A DNA stretch of 64,000 bases from an uncultured Oscillospiraceae bacterium (lineage in GTDB: Bacteria; Bacillota; Clostridia; Oscillospirales; Oscillospiraceae): NCBI GenBank assembly GCA_934660965.1, contig CAKUIM010000007.1:17358-81357 (forward strand), in the 5' to 3' direction. The first letter of the stretch is position 1. Every line of letters begins with the position of its first letter. The notes below the pieces were generated by a model. That model was not told the DNA's origin and made no database searches. It worked only from the letters and a program-made list of their open reading frames with translations. This document shows positions 24,953 through 32,641 of the stretch, in pieces. Both the position numbers and the translations under genes were made by a program.

Positions 24953-25011
24953 CCGCCCCCGCTCCCTTTCGTGCTCCAAAATCCCTCTGCATAAGAAAGG
25001 CAGTGATCCCC

Positions 25012-25362
25012 TTGACTGTTGCACAGCTCATTGATCGCCTGGACCTTGGCGTTTTCCATCTTGCCGACCCAGACGCCGCCGTCCTGGGCGGCTACTGCGG
25101 CGACCTTCTAAGCTGGGTCATGGGCCGCGCCGTCGAAGGCGAGGCGTGGCTTACCATCATGAGCAATATAAACGTGGCGGCGGTGGCCTCCCTGGCCGGA
25201 GCGCCCTGCGTCATCCTCACCGAGGGCGTGCCCCCCGACCCGCCCCTGCTCGCGCGCGCCCGGGAGCAGGGTGTCACCCTTCTGGGCACCGGGCTTTCCA
25301 CCTACCGGTGCGCCGCCGCCCTCTCCAATGCCCTCTCGCAGCCGCCGGAAGGCCGGATCTGA
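25012..25362 (+). CDS. DRTGG domain protein, second copy
   Basis: A 116-residue protein starting at TTG 11 nt after AAGAAAGG; an upstream GTG is too close to that site. It is a divergent paralogue of the protein at 22785, with GGYCGDLLSWVMGRA replacing GSDFMSDVLTF, and IMSNINVAAVASLAGAPCVILTEG. The duplicated DRTGG genes flank the ATPase and sensory-hydrogenase genes, a recurrent clostridial arrangement. PHP follows after 4 nt. Confidence 0.75.
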   Translation: MTVAQLIDRLDLGVFHLADPDAAVLGGYCGDLLSWVMGRAVEGEAWLTIMSNINVAAVASLAGAPCVILTEGVPPDPPLLARAREQGVTLLGTGLSTYRCAAALSNALSQPPEGRI

Positions 25363-25366
25363 CGCC

Positions 25367-26080
25367 ATGCCGGACTACTTCTTCGACCTGCATCTTCATA
25401 GCTGCCTGTCCCCCTGCGGCGGCGAGGAAATGACCCCCTGCGACCTTGCCGCCATGTGCGCCCTGGCCGGACTCCAGATCGTCGCCCTCACTGACCACAA
25501 CACCGCCGGCAACTGCGCCGCCTTCTGCGCCGCAGCCCGCCGCTGCGGCCTGCTGGCCCTGCCCGGCATGGAGCTCACCACCCGGGAGGAGGTCCATGTG
25601 GTGTGCCTCTTCCCCGGCCTTGCCGAAGCCGAAGCTTTCTCCCGAACGGTGCGCGCCCTGCTGCCCCCCATCCCCAACGATCCCGCCGTGTTCGGCCCCC
25701 AGCTCCTCATGGACGACCGGGACCGCATCCTCGGAGAGGAGACCGCCCTGCTCGCCGGCGCCGCCGACATCGGCGTGTACGAGGCCGCCCGGGCGGTGGA
25801 GGCCCTCGGGGGCGTCGCCTACCCCGCCCATATCGACCGGCCGTCCTTCTCCCTGCTTGCAAGCCTCGGCCTGTGGGACCCGGCCCTGGGCTTCCCTCTG
25901 GCGGAGATCTCCCCCCATTGCCCGCCGGAGCTGCTGCGCCGGCGCGACCTTGCCGGGGTGCGCACCATCACCGCCTGCGATGCCCACTATCTCCACCAGA
26001 TTCCCGACGCCCACCAGACCATGTTCCTGTCCGCCCTCACCCCCGAGGCCGTGCTGGAATGGCTGCGCCGGAGCGGCTGA
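25367..26080 (+). CDS. PHP domain phosphoesterase
   Basis: A 237-residue PHP-superfamily protein. Metal motifs are DLHLHSCLSPCG at residues 7-18, ALTDHNTAGN, GMELTTREEVHVVCLF, AYPAHIDRPSF and CDAHYLHQI, giving the usual trinuclear His/Asp/Glu set. It resembles YciV/TrpH-like phosphoesterases that act on nucleotides or polyphosphates. Translation is probably coupled to the DRTGG gene 4 nt upstream; no independent strong ribosome site is seen. It ends the sensory unit. Its role next to hydrogenase genes is unknown. Confidence 0.85.
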   Translation: MPDYFFDLHLHSCLSPCGGEEMTPCDLAAMCALAGLQIVALTDHNTAGNCAAFCAAARRCGLLALPGMELTTREEVHVVCLFPGLAEAEAFSRTVRALLPPIPNDPAVFGPQLLMDDRDRILGEETALLAGAADIGVYEAARAVEALGGVAYPAHIDRPSFSLLASLGLWDPALGFPLAEISPHCPPELLRRRDLAGVRTITACDAHYLHQIPDAHQTMFLSALTPEAVLEWLRRSG

Positions 26081-26185
26081 CGGCCCCTCACCCCTTCCAA
26101 ACTCTCCGCCAGGCCCGTGGCCCGGCATCTCCCGGCTCCCTCCCCGCCGCAAGGCGGACTTGACTTATTTTCCGCCCTCATTCCC

Positions 26186-26216
26186 CTGAGTTTTGTGCCG
26201 AAACTCAGACTATTTT
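26186..26216 (+). terminator. Probable terminator after the PHP gene
   Basis: A perfect 8-bp stem CTGAGTTT/AAACTCAG with a 7-nt loop. It is followed only by ACTATTTTG, so termination may be partial. Confidence 0.5.
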
Positions 26217-26276
26217 GCTGGGAATTCGGAAAATTCTTATAAAATATTTGTCAAATTTATGTAGTTAGCCTTTACT
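26215..26276 (+). promoter_or_regulatory. Candidate promoters of the hydrogenase operon
   Basis: Two overlapping possibilities lie in an AT-rich stretch: TTGCTG (26215) with TATAAA (26238), and TTGTCA (26248) with TTTACT (26271), both at 17-nt spacing. The second would start transcription near the Rex-like palindrome. Confidence 0.45.
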
Positions 26277-26290
26277 AACCCTCTGCCACT

Positions 26291-26308
26291 GTGTTAAACT
26301 TATAACGA
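26291..26308 (+). promoter_or_regulatory. Rex-like operator before the hydrogenase operon
   Basis: GTGTTAA-ACTT-ATAACGA compared with the Rex consensus TTGTTAA-N4-TTAACAA matches 6/7 and 5/7 arm positions. Rex represses fermentative and hydrogenase genes at low NADH/NAD+ in many Firmicutes. The site would overlap the transcription start. Confidence 0.45.
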
Positions 26309-26314
26309 TTGGAC

Positions 26315-26343
26315 GGGCGGTTGTTAAAAAATAACGGCCGCCC
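26315..26343 (+). ncRNA. Leader stem-loop upstream of nuoE-like gene
   Basis: A 12-bp stem (26315-26326 with 26332-26343) and a five-A loop. Two pairs are U-G wobbles, so the fold is complete in RNA but not as a DNA palindrome. No T-run follows. It sits 65 nt before the start codon and could stabilise the mRNA. Confidence 0.5.
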
Positions 26344-26408
26344 TGTTCCATTACCCAGGAAACCCTGACCGCCCCTGCCCGGTCAAACCATTATAAGGAG
26401 GAACCACT

Positions 26409-26912
26409 ATGCCCAACTGCAAAACCGCAGTCCCGTACCGGCCCGACCCGGAGCGGGAGGAGCGCCTGCGCCAGGTCATTGCGGAACACAAAGGCCAGAG
26501 CGGCGCCACCATGCCCGTTCTTCAGGCCGCGCAGAATATCTTCGGATATCTGCCGGAGGAGGTCCAGATCATGATCGCCGAGGGGCTGGACATTCCCCTG
26601 TCCGAGGTCTACGGCGTTGCCACCTTCTACTCCCTGTTCACCCTCAACCCCAAGGGCAAATACAAGATCTCCGTGTGTCTCGGCACCGCCTGCTATGTCA
26701 AGGGCGCCGGCGACGTGCTGGAGGCCGTTGAAAAAAAGCTCAATATCGCCCCCGGCGGCATCACGGCGGACGGCCTGTTCTCCCTGGAGGCCTGCCGCTG
26801 CATCGGCGCGTGCGGTCTGGCCCCCGTCATGACCATCAATGAGGATGTCTACGGCCGGCTCACCCCCGCCCAGATCGGCCCCATCCTGGATCAGTACATT
26901 CAGAAGGGATGA
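26409..26912 (+). CDS. hydC: NuoE-like subunit of bifurcating hydrogenase (HydC)
   Basis: A 167-residue thioredoxin-like [2Fe-2S] protein. Cluster ligands are in CLGTAC (residues 96-101) and CRCIGAC (near 133-139). SGATMPVLQAAQNIFGYLPEE and VYGVATFYSLFTLNPKGKY are classic NuoE/HydC segments. Length is normal. It forms the small subunit of the NADH- and ferredoxin-coupled trimeric hydrogenase with the NuoF-like and HydA proteins downstream. AAGGAGG lies 6 nt before the ATG. Its last codons overlap the following ATPase gene by 4 nt. Confidence 0.93.
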   Translation: MPNCKTAVPYRPDPEREERLRQVIAEHKGQSGATMPVLQAAQNIFGYLPEEVQIMIAEGLDIPLSEVYGVATFYSLFTLNPKGKYKISVCLGTACYVKGAGDVLEAVEKKLNIAPGGITADGLFSLEACRCIGACGLAPVMTINEDVYGRLTPAQIGPILDQYIQKG

Positions 26913-27460
26913 AGGAGCTCTCCCTTCACCTTCTTGACATTGCGCAGAACTCCCTTGCCGCCGGTGCGCAGCACCTGGACATCTCCCTCACCGAGGACGG
27001 CGCGGGCCGGCTGGAGATCACCGTCTCCGACGACGGCCGGGGCATGACGCCGGAGCTGCTCGCGCGCGTCACCGACCCCTTCACCACCACCCGCACCACC
27101 CGGAAGGTGGGCCTTGGTCTGCCCCTCTACCGCCTGGCGGCGGAGCAGACCGGCGGCAGCCTTGCCATCCAGAGCGCCGTGGGCCGCGGCACCGTTGTCA
27201 CCGCGGTATTCTGCCGCACCCACCTGGACTGCCCCCCGCTGGGGGACCTGGCCGGGACGGTGGCGCTGCTCATCCAGGGCAGCCCCGGCGTCAGCCTCAC
27301 CTACCGGCACACCACCCCCTCCGGCGCCGCAGCGCTCTCCACCGCGCAGCTCACCGACGCCCTGGGGGAGGACGTGAGCCTGTCAGAGCCGGCAGTCTTT
27401 GCATGGATCCGCGACTATCTCTCCGAGCAGGAAGCCCAAATAGAAGGAGCTGAATCATAA
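26909..27460 (+). CDS. GHKL ATP-binding protein within the hydrogenase operon
   Basis: A 183-residue protein overlapping nuoE by ATGA. N-box: LLDIAQNSLAAGA; G1: DDGRGM; then DPFTTTRTTRKVGLGLPLYR and a GGSLAIQSAVGRGTVVTA strand. It looks like the catalytic domain of a histidine kinase without DHp, sensor or membrane part, plus about 70 extra residues. Orthologous genes are regular members of clostridial hyd operons; their partner is not known to me. Its position inside the structural operon suggests stoichiometric expression with hydrogenase. Confidence 0.85.
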   Translation: MKELSLHLLDIAQNSLAAGAQHLDISLTEDGAGRLEITVSDDGRGMTPELLARVTDPFTTTRTTRKVGLGLPLYRLAAEQTGGSLAIQSAVGRGTVVTAVFCRTHLDCPPLGDLAGTVALLIQGSPGVSLTYRHTTPSGAAALSTAQLTDALGEDVSLSEPAVFAWIRDYLSEQEAQIEGAES

Positions 27461-27462
27461 TA

Positions 27463-27831
27463 ATGAAGAGCCTGGAAGAACTCAAAGCCATTCGTGAAAA
27501 GATGAAGAAGCAGATGGACCTGCGGGACAGCGACGACAGCAATATCCGCGTGGTCGTCGGCATGGCCACCTGCGGCATCGCCGCCGGCGCCCGCCCTGTG
27601 CTGTCCGCCTTCCTGGAGGAGGTTGACAAGCGGGGCCTCCAGAACATCACCGTCTCTCAGACCGGCTGCATCGGCGTGTGCCGTCTGGAGCCCATTGTGG
27701 AGGTCTTTGTCCCCGGCCAGGAGAAGGTCACCTACGCCAAGGTCAAGCCCGAGATGGTCCCCATCATCGTGGAGCAGCACCTGGTCAACCACAACGTGGT
27801 CACCGATTTCACCATCGGCGCTGCCGAATAA
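27463..27831 (+). CDS. Thioredoxin-like [2Fe-2S] ferredoxin (HndB-like)
   Basis: A 122-residue single-domain ferredoxin. Cluster cysteines are in MATCGIAAGA and TGCIGVCRLEP; the spacing resembles the N-terminal domain of the next protein. An N-terminal amphipathic helix (LEELKAIREKMKKQM) is typical of HndB/HydD-type small subunits of NAD(P)-dependent hydrogenases. It starts 2 nt after the preceding stop, inside the operon. It probably passes electrons between subunits. Confidence 0.88.
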   Translation: MKSLEELKAIREKMKKQMDLRDSDDSNIRVVVGMATCGIAAGARPVLSAFLEEVDKRGLQNITVSQTGCIGVCRLEPIVEVFVPGQEKVTYAKVKPEMVPIIVEQHLVNHNVVTDFTIGAAE

Positions 27832-27845
27832 GGAGGTAAGTTCAC

Positions 27846-29648
27846 ATGAATCACATCCGCTGCCACATTATGGTGTGCGCCGGTACCGGCTGTACCTCCT
27901 CCGAAAGCCCCAAGATCATCGATGCCTTTGAGCGCGAGCTCAAGGCCGCCGGCGTGGACAGCGAGGCCAAGGTCGTCAAGACCGGCTGCTTCGGCCTGTG
28001 CGCCATGGGGCCCATCGTCATGGTGTTCCCCGAGGGCGCCTGCTACACCCGCGTCACCGCCGACGACGTGCCCGAGATCGTCTCCGAGCACATTGTCAAG
28101 GGCCGCATCGTAGAGCGTCTGCTCCACATGGACGGCGACGCCGGCGAGACTGTCACCTCCCTTGCCGACACCCAGTTCTATAAGCACCAGATGCGCATTG
28201 CCCTGCGCCACTGCGGCGTCATCGACCCCGAGTCCATCGACGAGTACCTGGGCGTCAACGGCTACACCGCCCTCGAGCGCGTCCTCACCGAGAAGATCCC
28301 CCCTCAGGAGATCATCGACTCCCTGAAGAAGTCCGGCCTGCGCGGCCGCGGCGGCGCGGGCTTCTCCACCGGCATGAAGTGGCAGTTCACCTACGACGCC
28401 GTCAGCCCCGACGGCATCAAGTACGTCTGCTGCAACGCCGACGAGGGCGACCCCGGCGCCTTTATGGACCGCTCCATCCTGGAGGGCGACCCCTTCTCCG
28501 TCATCGAGGCCATGACCATCGCCGGCTACACCGTGGGCTCCAACCAGGGCTACATCTACATCCGCGCCGAGTACCCCATCGCCGTCAAGCGCCTGGAGAT
28601 CGCCATCGCCCAGGCCCGGGACTACGGCCTGCTGGGCGAGAACATTCTGGGCAGCGGCTTCTCCTTCAACCTGGAGCTGCGCCTGGGCGCCGGCGCCTTT
28701 GTGTGCGGCGAGGAGACCGCCCTGATGACCTCCATCGAGGGCCACCGCGGCGAGCCCCGTCCCCGTCCTCCCTTCCCCGCCGTCAAGGGCCTGTTCGCCC
28801 GTCCCACCCTCCTCAACAACGTGGAGACCTACGCCAACATCACCTGGATCCTCCTCAACGGCTGGGAAAAGTTTGCCGAGATCGGCACCGAGAAGTCCAA
28901 GGGCACCAAGGTGTTCGCCCTGGGCGGCAAGATCACCAACACCGGCCTTGTGGAGGTGCCCATGGGCACCACGCTGCGCACCATCATCGAGGACATCGGC
29001 GGCGGCATCCCCAACGGCAAGAAGTTCAAGGCCGCCCAGACCGGCGGCCCCTCCGGCGGCTGCATCCCCGCCGAGCTCATCGACACCCCCATCGACTATG
29101 ACTCCCTCACCGCCATCGGCTCCATGATGGGCTCCGGCGGCCTGATCGTCATGGACGAGGACAACTGCATGGTGGACATCGCCAAGTTCTTCCTGGAATT
29201 CTGCGTGGACGAGTCCTGCGGCAAGTGCGTGCCCTGCCGCATCGGCACCAAGCGTCTTTACGACCTGCTGTGCAAGATTACCGACGGCAAGGGCACCCTG
29301 GAGGACCTTGACACCATCGAGGAGCTGTGCCACCACCTGAAGGACTCCGCCCTGTGCGCTCTGGGCCAGTCCGCCCCCAACCCGGTGCTGTCCACCCTGA
29401 AGTATTTCCGGGAGGAGTACATCGCCCACGTTGTGGAGAAGCGCTGCCCTGCCGGCGTGTGCCGGAACCTGCTGCACTACGAGATCCAGGCAGACAAGTG
29501 CAAGGGCTGCACCCTGTGCGCCCGCAGCTGCCCGGTGGGCGCCATCACCGGCGCGGTGCGCGCCCCCCATGTCATCGACCAGGACAAGTGCATCAAGTGC
29601 GGCCTGTGCCAGAGCAACTGCCGCTTTGACGCCATTGTCAAGCACTAA
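27846..29648 (+). CDS. hydB: NuoF-like flavoprotein of bifurcating hydrogenase (HydB)
   Basis: A 600-residue electron-bifurcating subunit. Domains: N-terminal thioredoxin-like [2Fe-2S] (CAGTGCTSS, TGCFGLC, residues 11-55); FMN/NADH-binding NuoF core with GLRGRGGAGFSTGMKW near 160-175, CNADEGDPGAFMDR and GAGAFVCGEETAL; SLBB near 360-440; C-terminal N3-type [4Fe-4S] (ESCGKCVPCRIG); two ferredoxin [4Fe-4S] sites at the end (CKGCTLCARSCP, CIKCGLCQSNC). It oxidises NADH and bifurcates with ferredoxin. Codon use is notably uniform and C-ending, fitting high expression. Confidence 0.95.
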   Translation: MNHIRCHIMVCAGTGCTSSESPKIIDAFERELKAAGVDSEAKVVKTGCFGLCAMGPIVMVFPEGACYTRVTADDVPEIVSEHIVKGRIVERLLHMDGDAGETVTSLADTQFYKHQMRIALRHCGVIDPESIDEYLGVNGYTALERVLTEKIPPQEIIDSLKKSGLRGRGGAGFSTGMKWQFTYDAVSPDGIKYVCCNADEGDPGAFMDRSILEGDPFSVIEAMTIAGYTVGSNQGYIYIRAEYPIAVKRLEIAIAQARDYGLLGENILGSGFSFNLELRLGAGAFVCGEETALMTSIEGHRGEPRPRPPFPAVKGLFARPTLLNNVETYANITWILLNGWEKFAEIGTEKSKGTKVFALGGKITNTGLVEVPMGTTLRTIIEDIGGGIPNGKKFKAAQTGGPSGGCIPAELIDTPIDYDSLTAIGSMMGSGGLIVMDEDNCMVDIAKFFLEFCVDESCGKCVPCRIGTKRLYDLLCKITDGKGTLEDLDTIEELCHHLKDSALCALGQSAPNPVLSTLKYFREEYIAHVVEKRCPAGVCRNLLHYEIQADKCKGCTLCARSCPVGAITGAVRAPHVIDQDKCIKCGLCQSNCRFDAIVKH

Positions 29649-29665
29649 GGGAAGGAGTGACGAAC

Positions 29666-31426
29666 ATGGACAAGAAAATGATTTCGCTTACCATCGACAA
29701 TATCCCCGTCATCGTTCCCGAGGGCACCACCATCCTGGAGGCCGCCCGCAGTGCCGGGATCAAGATCCCGTCTCTTTGCTACCTCAAGGATGTCAACGAG
29801 ATCGGCGCCTGCCGCATCTGCGTGGTGGAGGTCAAGGGCGCCCGCTCGCTGATGGCCTCCTGCGTCTATCCCGTCAGCGAGGGCATGGAGGTCAAGACCA
29901 ACACCCCCAAGGTCCGCCATTCCCGGCAGCTCACGCTGGAGCTCATCCTCTCCAACCACCGTATGGACTGTCTGACCTGCTCCCGCAACGCCCACTGCGA
30001 GCTGCGGCAGCTGGCCGCAGACCTTGGCATCGACGCCGTGCGCTACGCCAATGACCAGCTGCTTCCCCAGATTGAGGACTCCGCCCTCCACCTGGTGCGG
30101 GATAACTCCAAGTGCATCCTGTGCCGCCGCTGTGTCGCCGCCTGCCGCAAGCAGCAGGCCGTGGGCGTTATCGGCCCCAACAACCGCGGCTTCAATACCC
30201 ACATCGGCTCCGCCTTCGACCGGGACCTGGCCGAGGTGGACTGCGTTTCCTGCGGCCAGTGCATCGTGGCCTGCCCCACCGGCGCTCTGGCCGAGAAGAG
30301 CTCCGTTTCCGAGGTGCTCGAGGCCCTGCACGACCCCAATAAGCACGTTGTGGTGGGCCCCGCCCCCGCCGTGCGCGTCACCCTGGGCGAGTGCTTCGGC
30401 ATGCCTGTTGGCACCAACGTGGAGGGCAAGATGATCTCCGCCCTGCGCCGCCTGGGCTTTGACAAGGTCTTTGACGTGGACACCGCCGCCGACTTCACCA
30501 TCATGGAGGAGGGCACCGAGTTCATCCAGCGCCTGGGCGAGGGCGGCACCCTGCCCATGATCACCTCCTGCTCCCCGGGCTGGATCCGCTTCTGCGAGCA
30601 GCACTACCCCGAGTTCATCCCCAACCTGTCCTCCTGCAAGTCCCCCCAGCAGATGTTCGGCTCCCTGGTGAAGAGCTATTACGCCGAGAAGATGGGCCTC
30701 AATCCCGAGGACATCTATGTGGTGTCCATCATGCCCTGCACCGCCAAGAAGTACGAGGTCAAGCGGGAAGAGCAGCGCATGAAGAACGGCTGCATGCCCG
30801 TGGACGCCTCCCTCACCACCCGCGAGCTTGCCCAGATGATCACCCAGGCCGGCATGATGTTTGACCACCTGCCCGACGGCACCTTCGACCCCATGCTGGG
30901 CCTGTCCACCGGCGCGTCCGTTATCTTCGGCGCCACCGGCGGCGTGATGGAGGCCGCGCTGCGCACCGTGGTGGCCAAGGTCACCGACAGCGAGATGGGC
31001 CCCCTGGAGTTCCACGAGGTCCGCGGCATCCAGGGTATCAAGGAGGCCACCTATGAGCTGCCCGGCAAGACTGTCCGGGTGTGCGTCGCCTCCGGCCTTT
31101 CCAACGCCAAGACTGTTCTGGACGGCATCCGCGCCGGAGAGCTCCACTATGACTTTATCGAGTTCATGGCCTGCCCCGGCGGCTGCATCAACGGCGGCGG
31201 CCAGCCCCTGCACCCCTCCTCCGTGCGCTCCTTCACCGATCTGCGCACCCTGCGCGCCCGCGCGCTCTACAAGCAGGACGAGGGCATGGAGCTGCGCAAG
31301 AGCCACGAGAACCCCGTGGTCAAGGAGGTCTACTCCACCTACCTGGGCGCCCCCGGCAGCCACAAGGCTCACGAACTGCTCCACTGCGAGTACGTGCCCC
31401 AGAAGCGCTACCGCACCGACAACTGA
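29666..31426 (+). CDS. hydA: [FeFe] hydrogenase catalytic subunit (HydA)
   Basis: A 586-residue catalytic subunit that makes H2 with electrons from NADH and reduced ferredoxin via its partners. The ATG is 8 nt after GGAAGGAG. Domains: [2Fe-2S] (CYLKDVNEIGACRIC), His-ligated [4Fe-4S] (HRMDCLTCSRNAHCEL), two ferredoxin clusters (CILCRRCVAAC, CVSCGQCIVACP), and the H-cluster domain. H-cluster motifs are TSCSPGW (Cys302-Ser303), MPCTAKKYE (Cys358) and ACPGGCINGGGQP (Cys503, Cys507). The standard first motif is TSCCPGW; Ser303 aligns with the second Cys. A small C-terminal SSU-like helix domain ends the protein. Maturases hydEFG are not in the window. Confidence 0.95.
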   Translation: MDKKMISLTIDNIPVIVPEGTTILEAARSAGIKIPSLCYLKDVNEIGACRICVVEVKGARSLMASCVYPVSEGMEVKTNTPKVRHSRQLTLELILSNHRMDCLTCSRNAHCELRQLAADLGIDAVRYANDQLLPQIEDSALHLVRDNSKCILCRRCVAACRKQQAVGVIGPNNRGFNTHIGSAFDRDLAEVDCVSCGQCIVACPTGALAEKSSVSEVLEALHDPNKHVVVGPAPAVRVTLGECFGMPVGTNVEGKMISALRRLGFDKVFDVDTAADFTIMEEGTEFIQRLGEGGTLPMITSCSPGWIRFCEQHYPEFIPNLSSCKSPQQMFGSLVKSYYAEKMGLNPEDIYVVSIMPCTAKKYEVKREEQRMKNGCMPVDASLTTRELAQMITQAGMMFDHLPDGTFDPMLGLSTGASVIFGATGGVMEAALRTVVAKVTDSEMGPLEFHEVRGIQGIKEATYELPGKTVRVCVASGLSNAKTVLDGIRAGELHYDFIEFMACPGGCINGGGQPLHPSSVRSFTDLRTLRARALYKQDEGMELRKSHENPVVKEVYSTYLGAPGSHKAHELLHCEYVPQKRYRTDN

Positions 31427-31437
31427 TTCTGCTGTCC

Positions 31438-31475
31438 AAAACCCCCGGCAAAGCATGCTTTGCCGGGGGTTTTTC
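31438..31475 (+). terminator. Terminator of the hydrogenase operon
   Basis: A perfect stem with arms AAAACCCCCGGCAAAGCA/TGCTTTGCCGGGGGTTTT and almost no loop, then TTTTTCC. This is the strongest terminator in the window. Confidence 0.92.
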
Positions 31476-31490
31476 CTGCCCCGGGGGTCG

Positions 31491-31519
31491 TTGACGCGGG
31501 CAAAACGGGCGTGTATAAT
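31491..31519 (+). promoter_or_regulatory. Promoter for the alanine-racemase-like gene
   Basis: TTGACG and TATAAT with a 17-nt spacer, placed just after the hydrogenase terminator and 57 nt before the ATG. Confidence 0.75.
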
Positions 31520-31576
31520 AGGCTCAAAAAGGCGGGTATTTTGTCCCCTGCGCCCCATAACGGAAGGAGCTTTGGC

Positions 31577-32629
31577 ATGAACACTCTGGTCATTGAAAAA
31601 AGCGCCCTGAAAAATAACGTCAGCCGCATCAAGGAGCTTGCCGGCTCCGCCTATGTCTACGCCAACCTCTCCGGCGACGGCCAGGGGCTGGGGGCAGCCC
31701 CTCTGGCCCTTCTCCTGCGGGACGAGGGGGTGAGCCGCTTCGCGGTGGACAGCGTGGAGTCCGCCCAGGCCGTGCGCAAGGCCGGCCTTGTGGATGAGGA
31801 GCTTCTCATGCTCCGCTCCCTCACCGATCGCGCCGCCCTGGAGCAGCTGGCCGACCTGAACGTCATCTGCTCGGTTGGCTCGCTGGAGGCGGGCATGGCC
31901 CTCAACGCCGTGGCGGAAAACCGCTCCACCGTCATCGAGGCCCACCTGGAGATCGACAGCGGCATGGGCTTCGGCGGCTTCCCCGCCGAGGAGCCGGAAA
32001 AGATTGTCACTGTGGTCCACAACCTGCCCAACGTGGCCTTCTCCGGCGTCTACACCCAGCTTGCCAGCACCAAGGCCCTCCCCGCCCAGCTGGAGCTGTT
32101 CCAGAAGGCGGTGGACGCCCTGCGTGAGGCCGGCTGCGAGACCGGCCTTGTCCATGCCGCCGGCTCCTTCGCTCTGCTCCACAGCGACCTGACCCATCTC
32201 GACGCCGTCCGGGCCGGCTCCGCCCTGCTGGGCCGCTGCCAGCGCACCCGGGGGGACGGCCTGACCCTTGTGGGCTACGGCGAGGCCGCGGTGGAGAGCG
32301 TGCGCTGGCTGCCCGCCGGCCACACCGTGGGCAACGAAAAGCGCAAAACCCTGCGCAAGCCCACCCGCACCGCCGTCATCCCGGTGGGCTATCAGAACGG
32401 CTTCGGGGTAGAGCCCCCGGCGTCCGGCCTCTGGGAGGCCCTGCGGCGGCTGCGCCGGCAGCACCGGCGCACCGTGCGCATCAACGGCCAGCGCGCCCGC
32501 ATCCTGGGCTCCATCGGCGCAAGCCAGATCCTGGTCAACGTCACCTCCCTCAAGTGCTCCGAGGGGGACATCGCCACCTTCGACATCGAGCCTATCTTCG
32601 CCCGGGGCTTCCGGCGGGAATTCCGCTGA
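31577..32629 (+). CDS. Alanine racemase-like protein lacking the PLP lysine
   Basis: A 350-residue protein of the fold-III alanine racemase family; the ATG is 7 nt after GGAAGGAG. The barrel and C-terminal beta domain are recognisable: HLEIDSGMGFGGF, LDAVRAGSALLGRC, AVIPVGYQNGFG and SQILVNVTSL. The canonical Schiff-base motif (V)VKANAYGHG is replaced by VYANLSGDG, so Tyr28 stands where PLP-Lys is expected. It is therefore unlikely to be a racemase. It could bind PLP non-covalently, sense an amino acid or act structurally. A D-aminoacyl-tRNA deacylase gene follows 12 nt downstream. Confidence 0.75.
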   Translation: MNTLVIEKSALKNNVSRIKELAGSAYVYANLSGDGQGLGAAPLALLLRDEGVSRFAVDSVESAQAVRKAGLVDEELLMLRSLTDRAALEQLADLNVICSVGSLEAGMALNAVAENRSTVIEAHLEIDSGMGFGGFPAEEPEKIVTVVHNLPNVAFSGVYTQLASTKALPAQLELFQKAVDALREAGCETGLVHAAGSFALLHSDLTHLDAVRAGSALLGRCQRTRGDGLTLVGYGEAAVESVRWLPAGHTVGNEKRKTLRKPTRTAVIPVGYQNGFGVEPPASGLWEALRRLRRQHRRTVRINGQRARILGSIGASQILVNVTSLKCSEGDIATFDIEPIFARGFRREFR

Positions 32630-32641
32630 AGGGGGCGCGCC

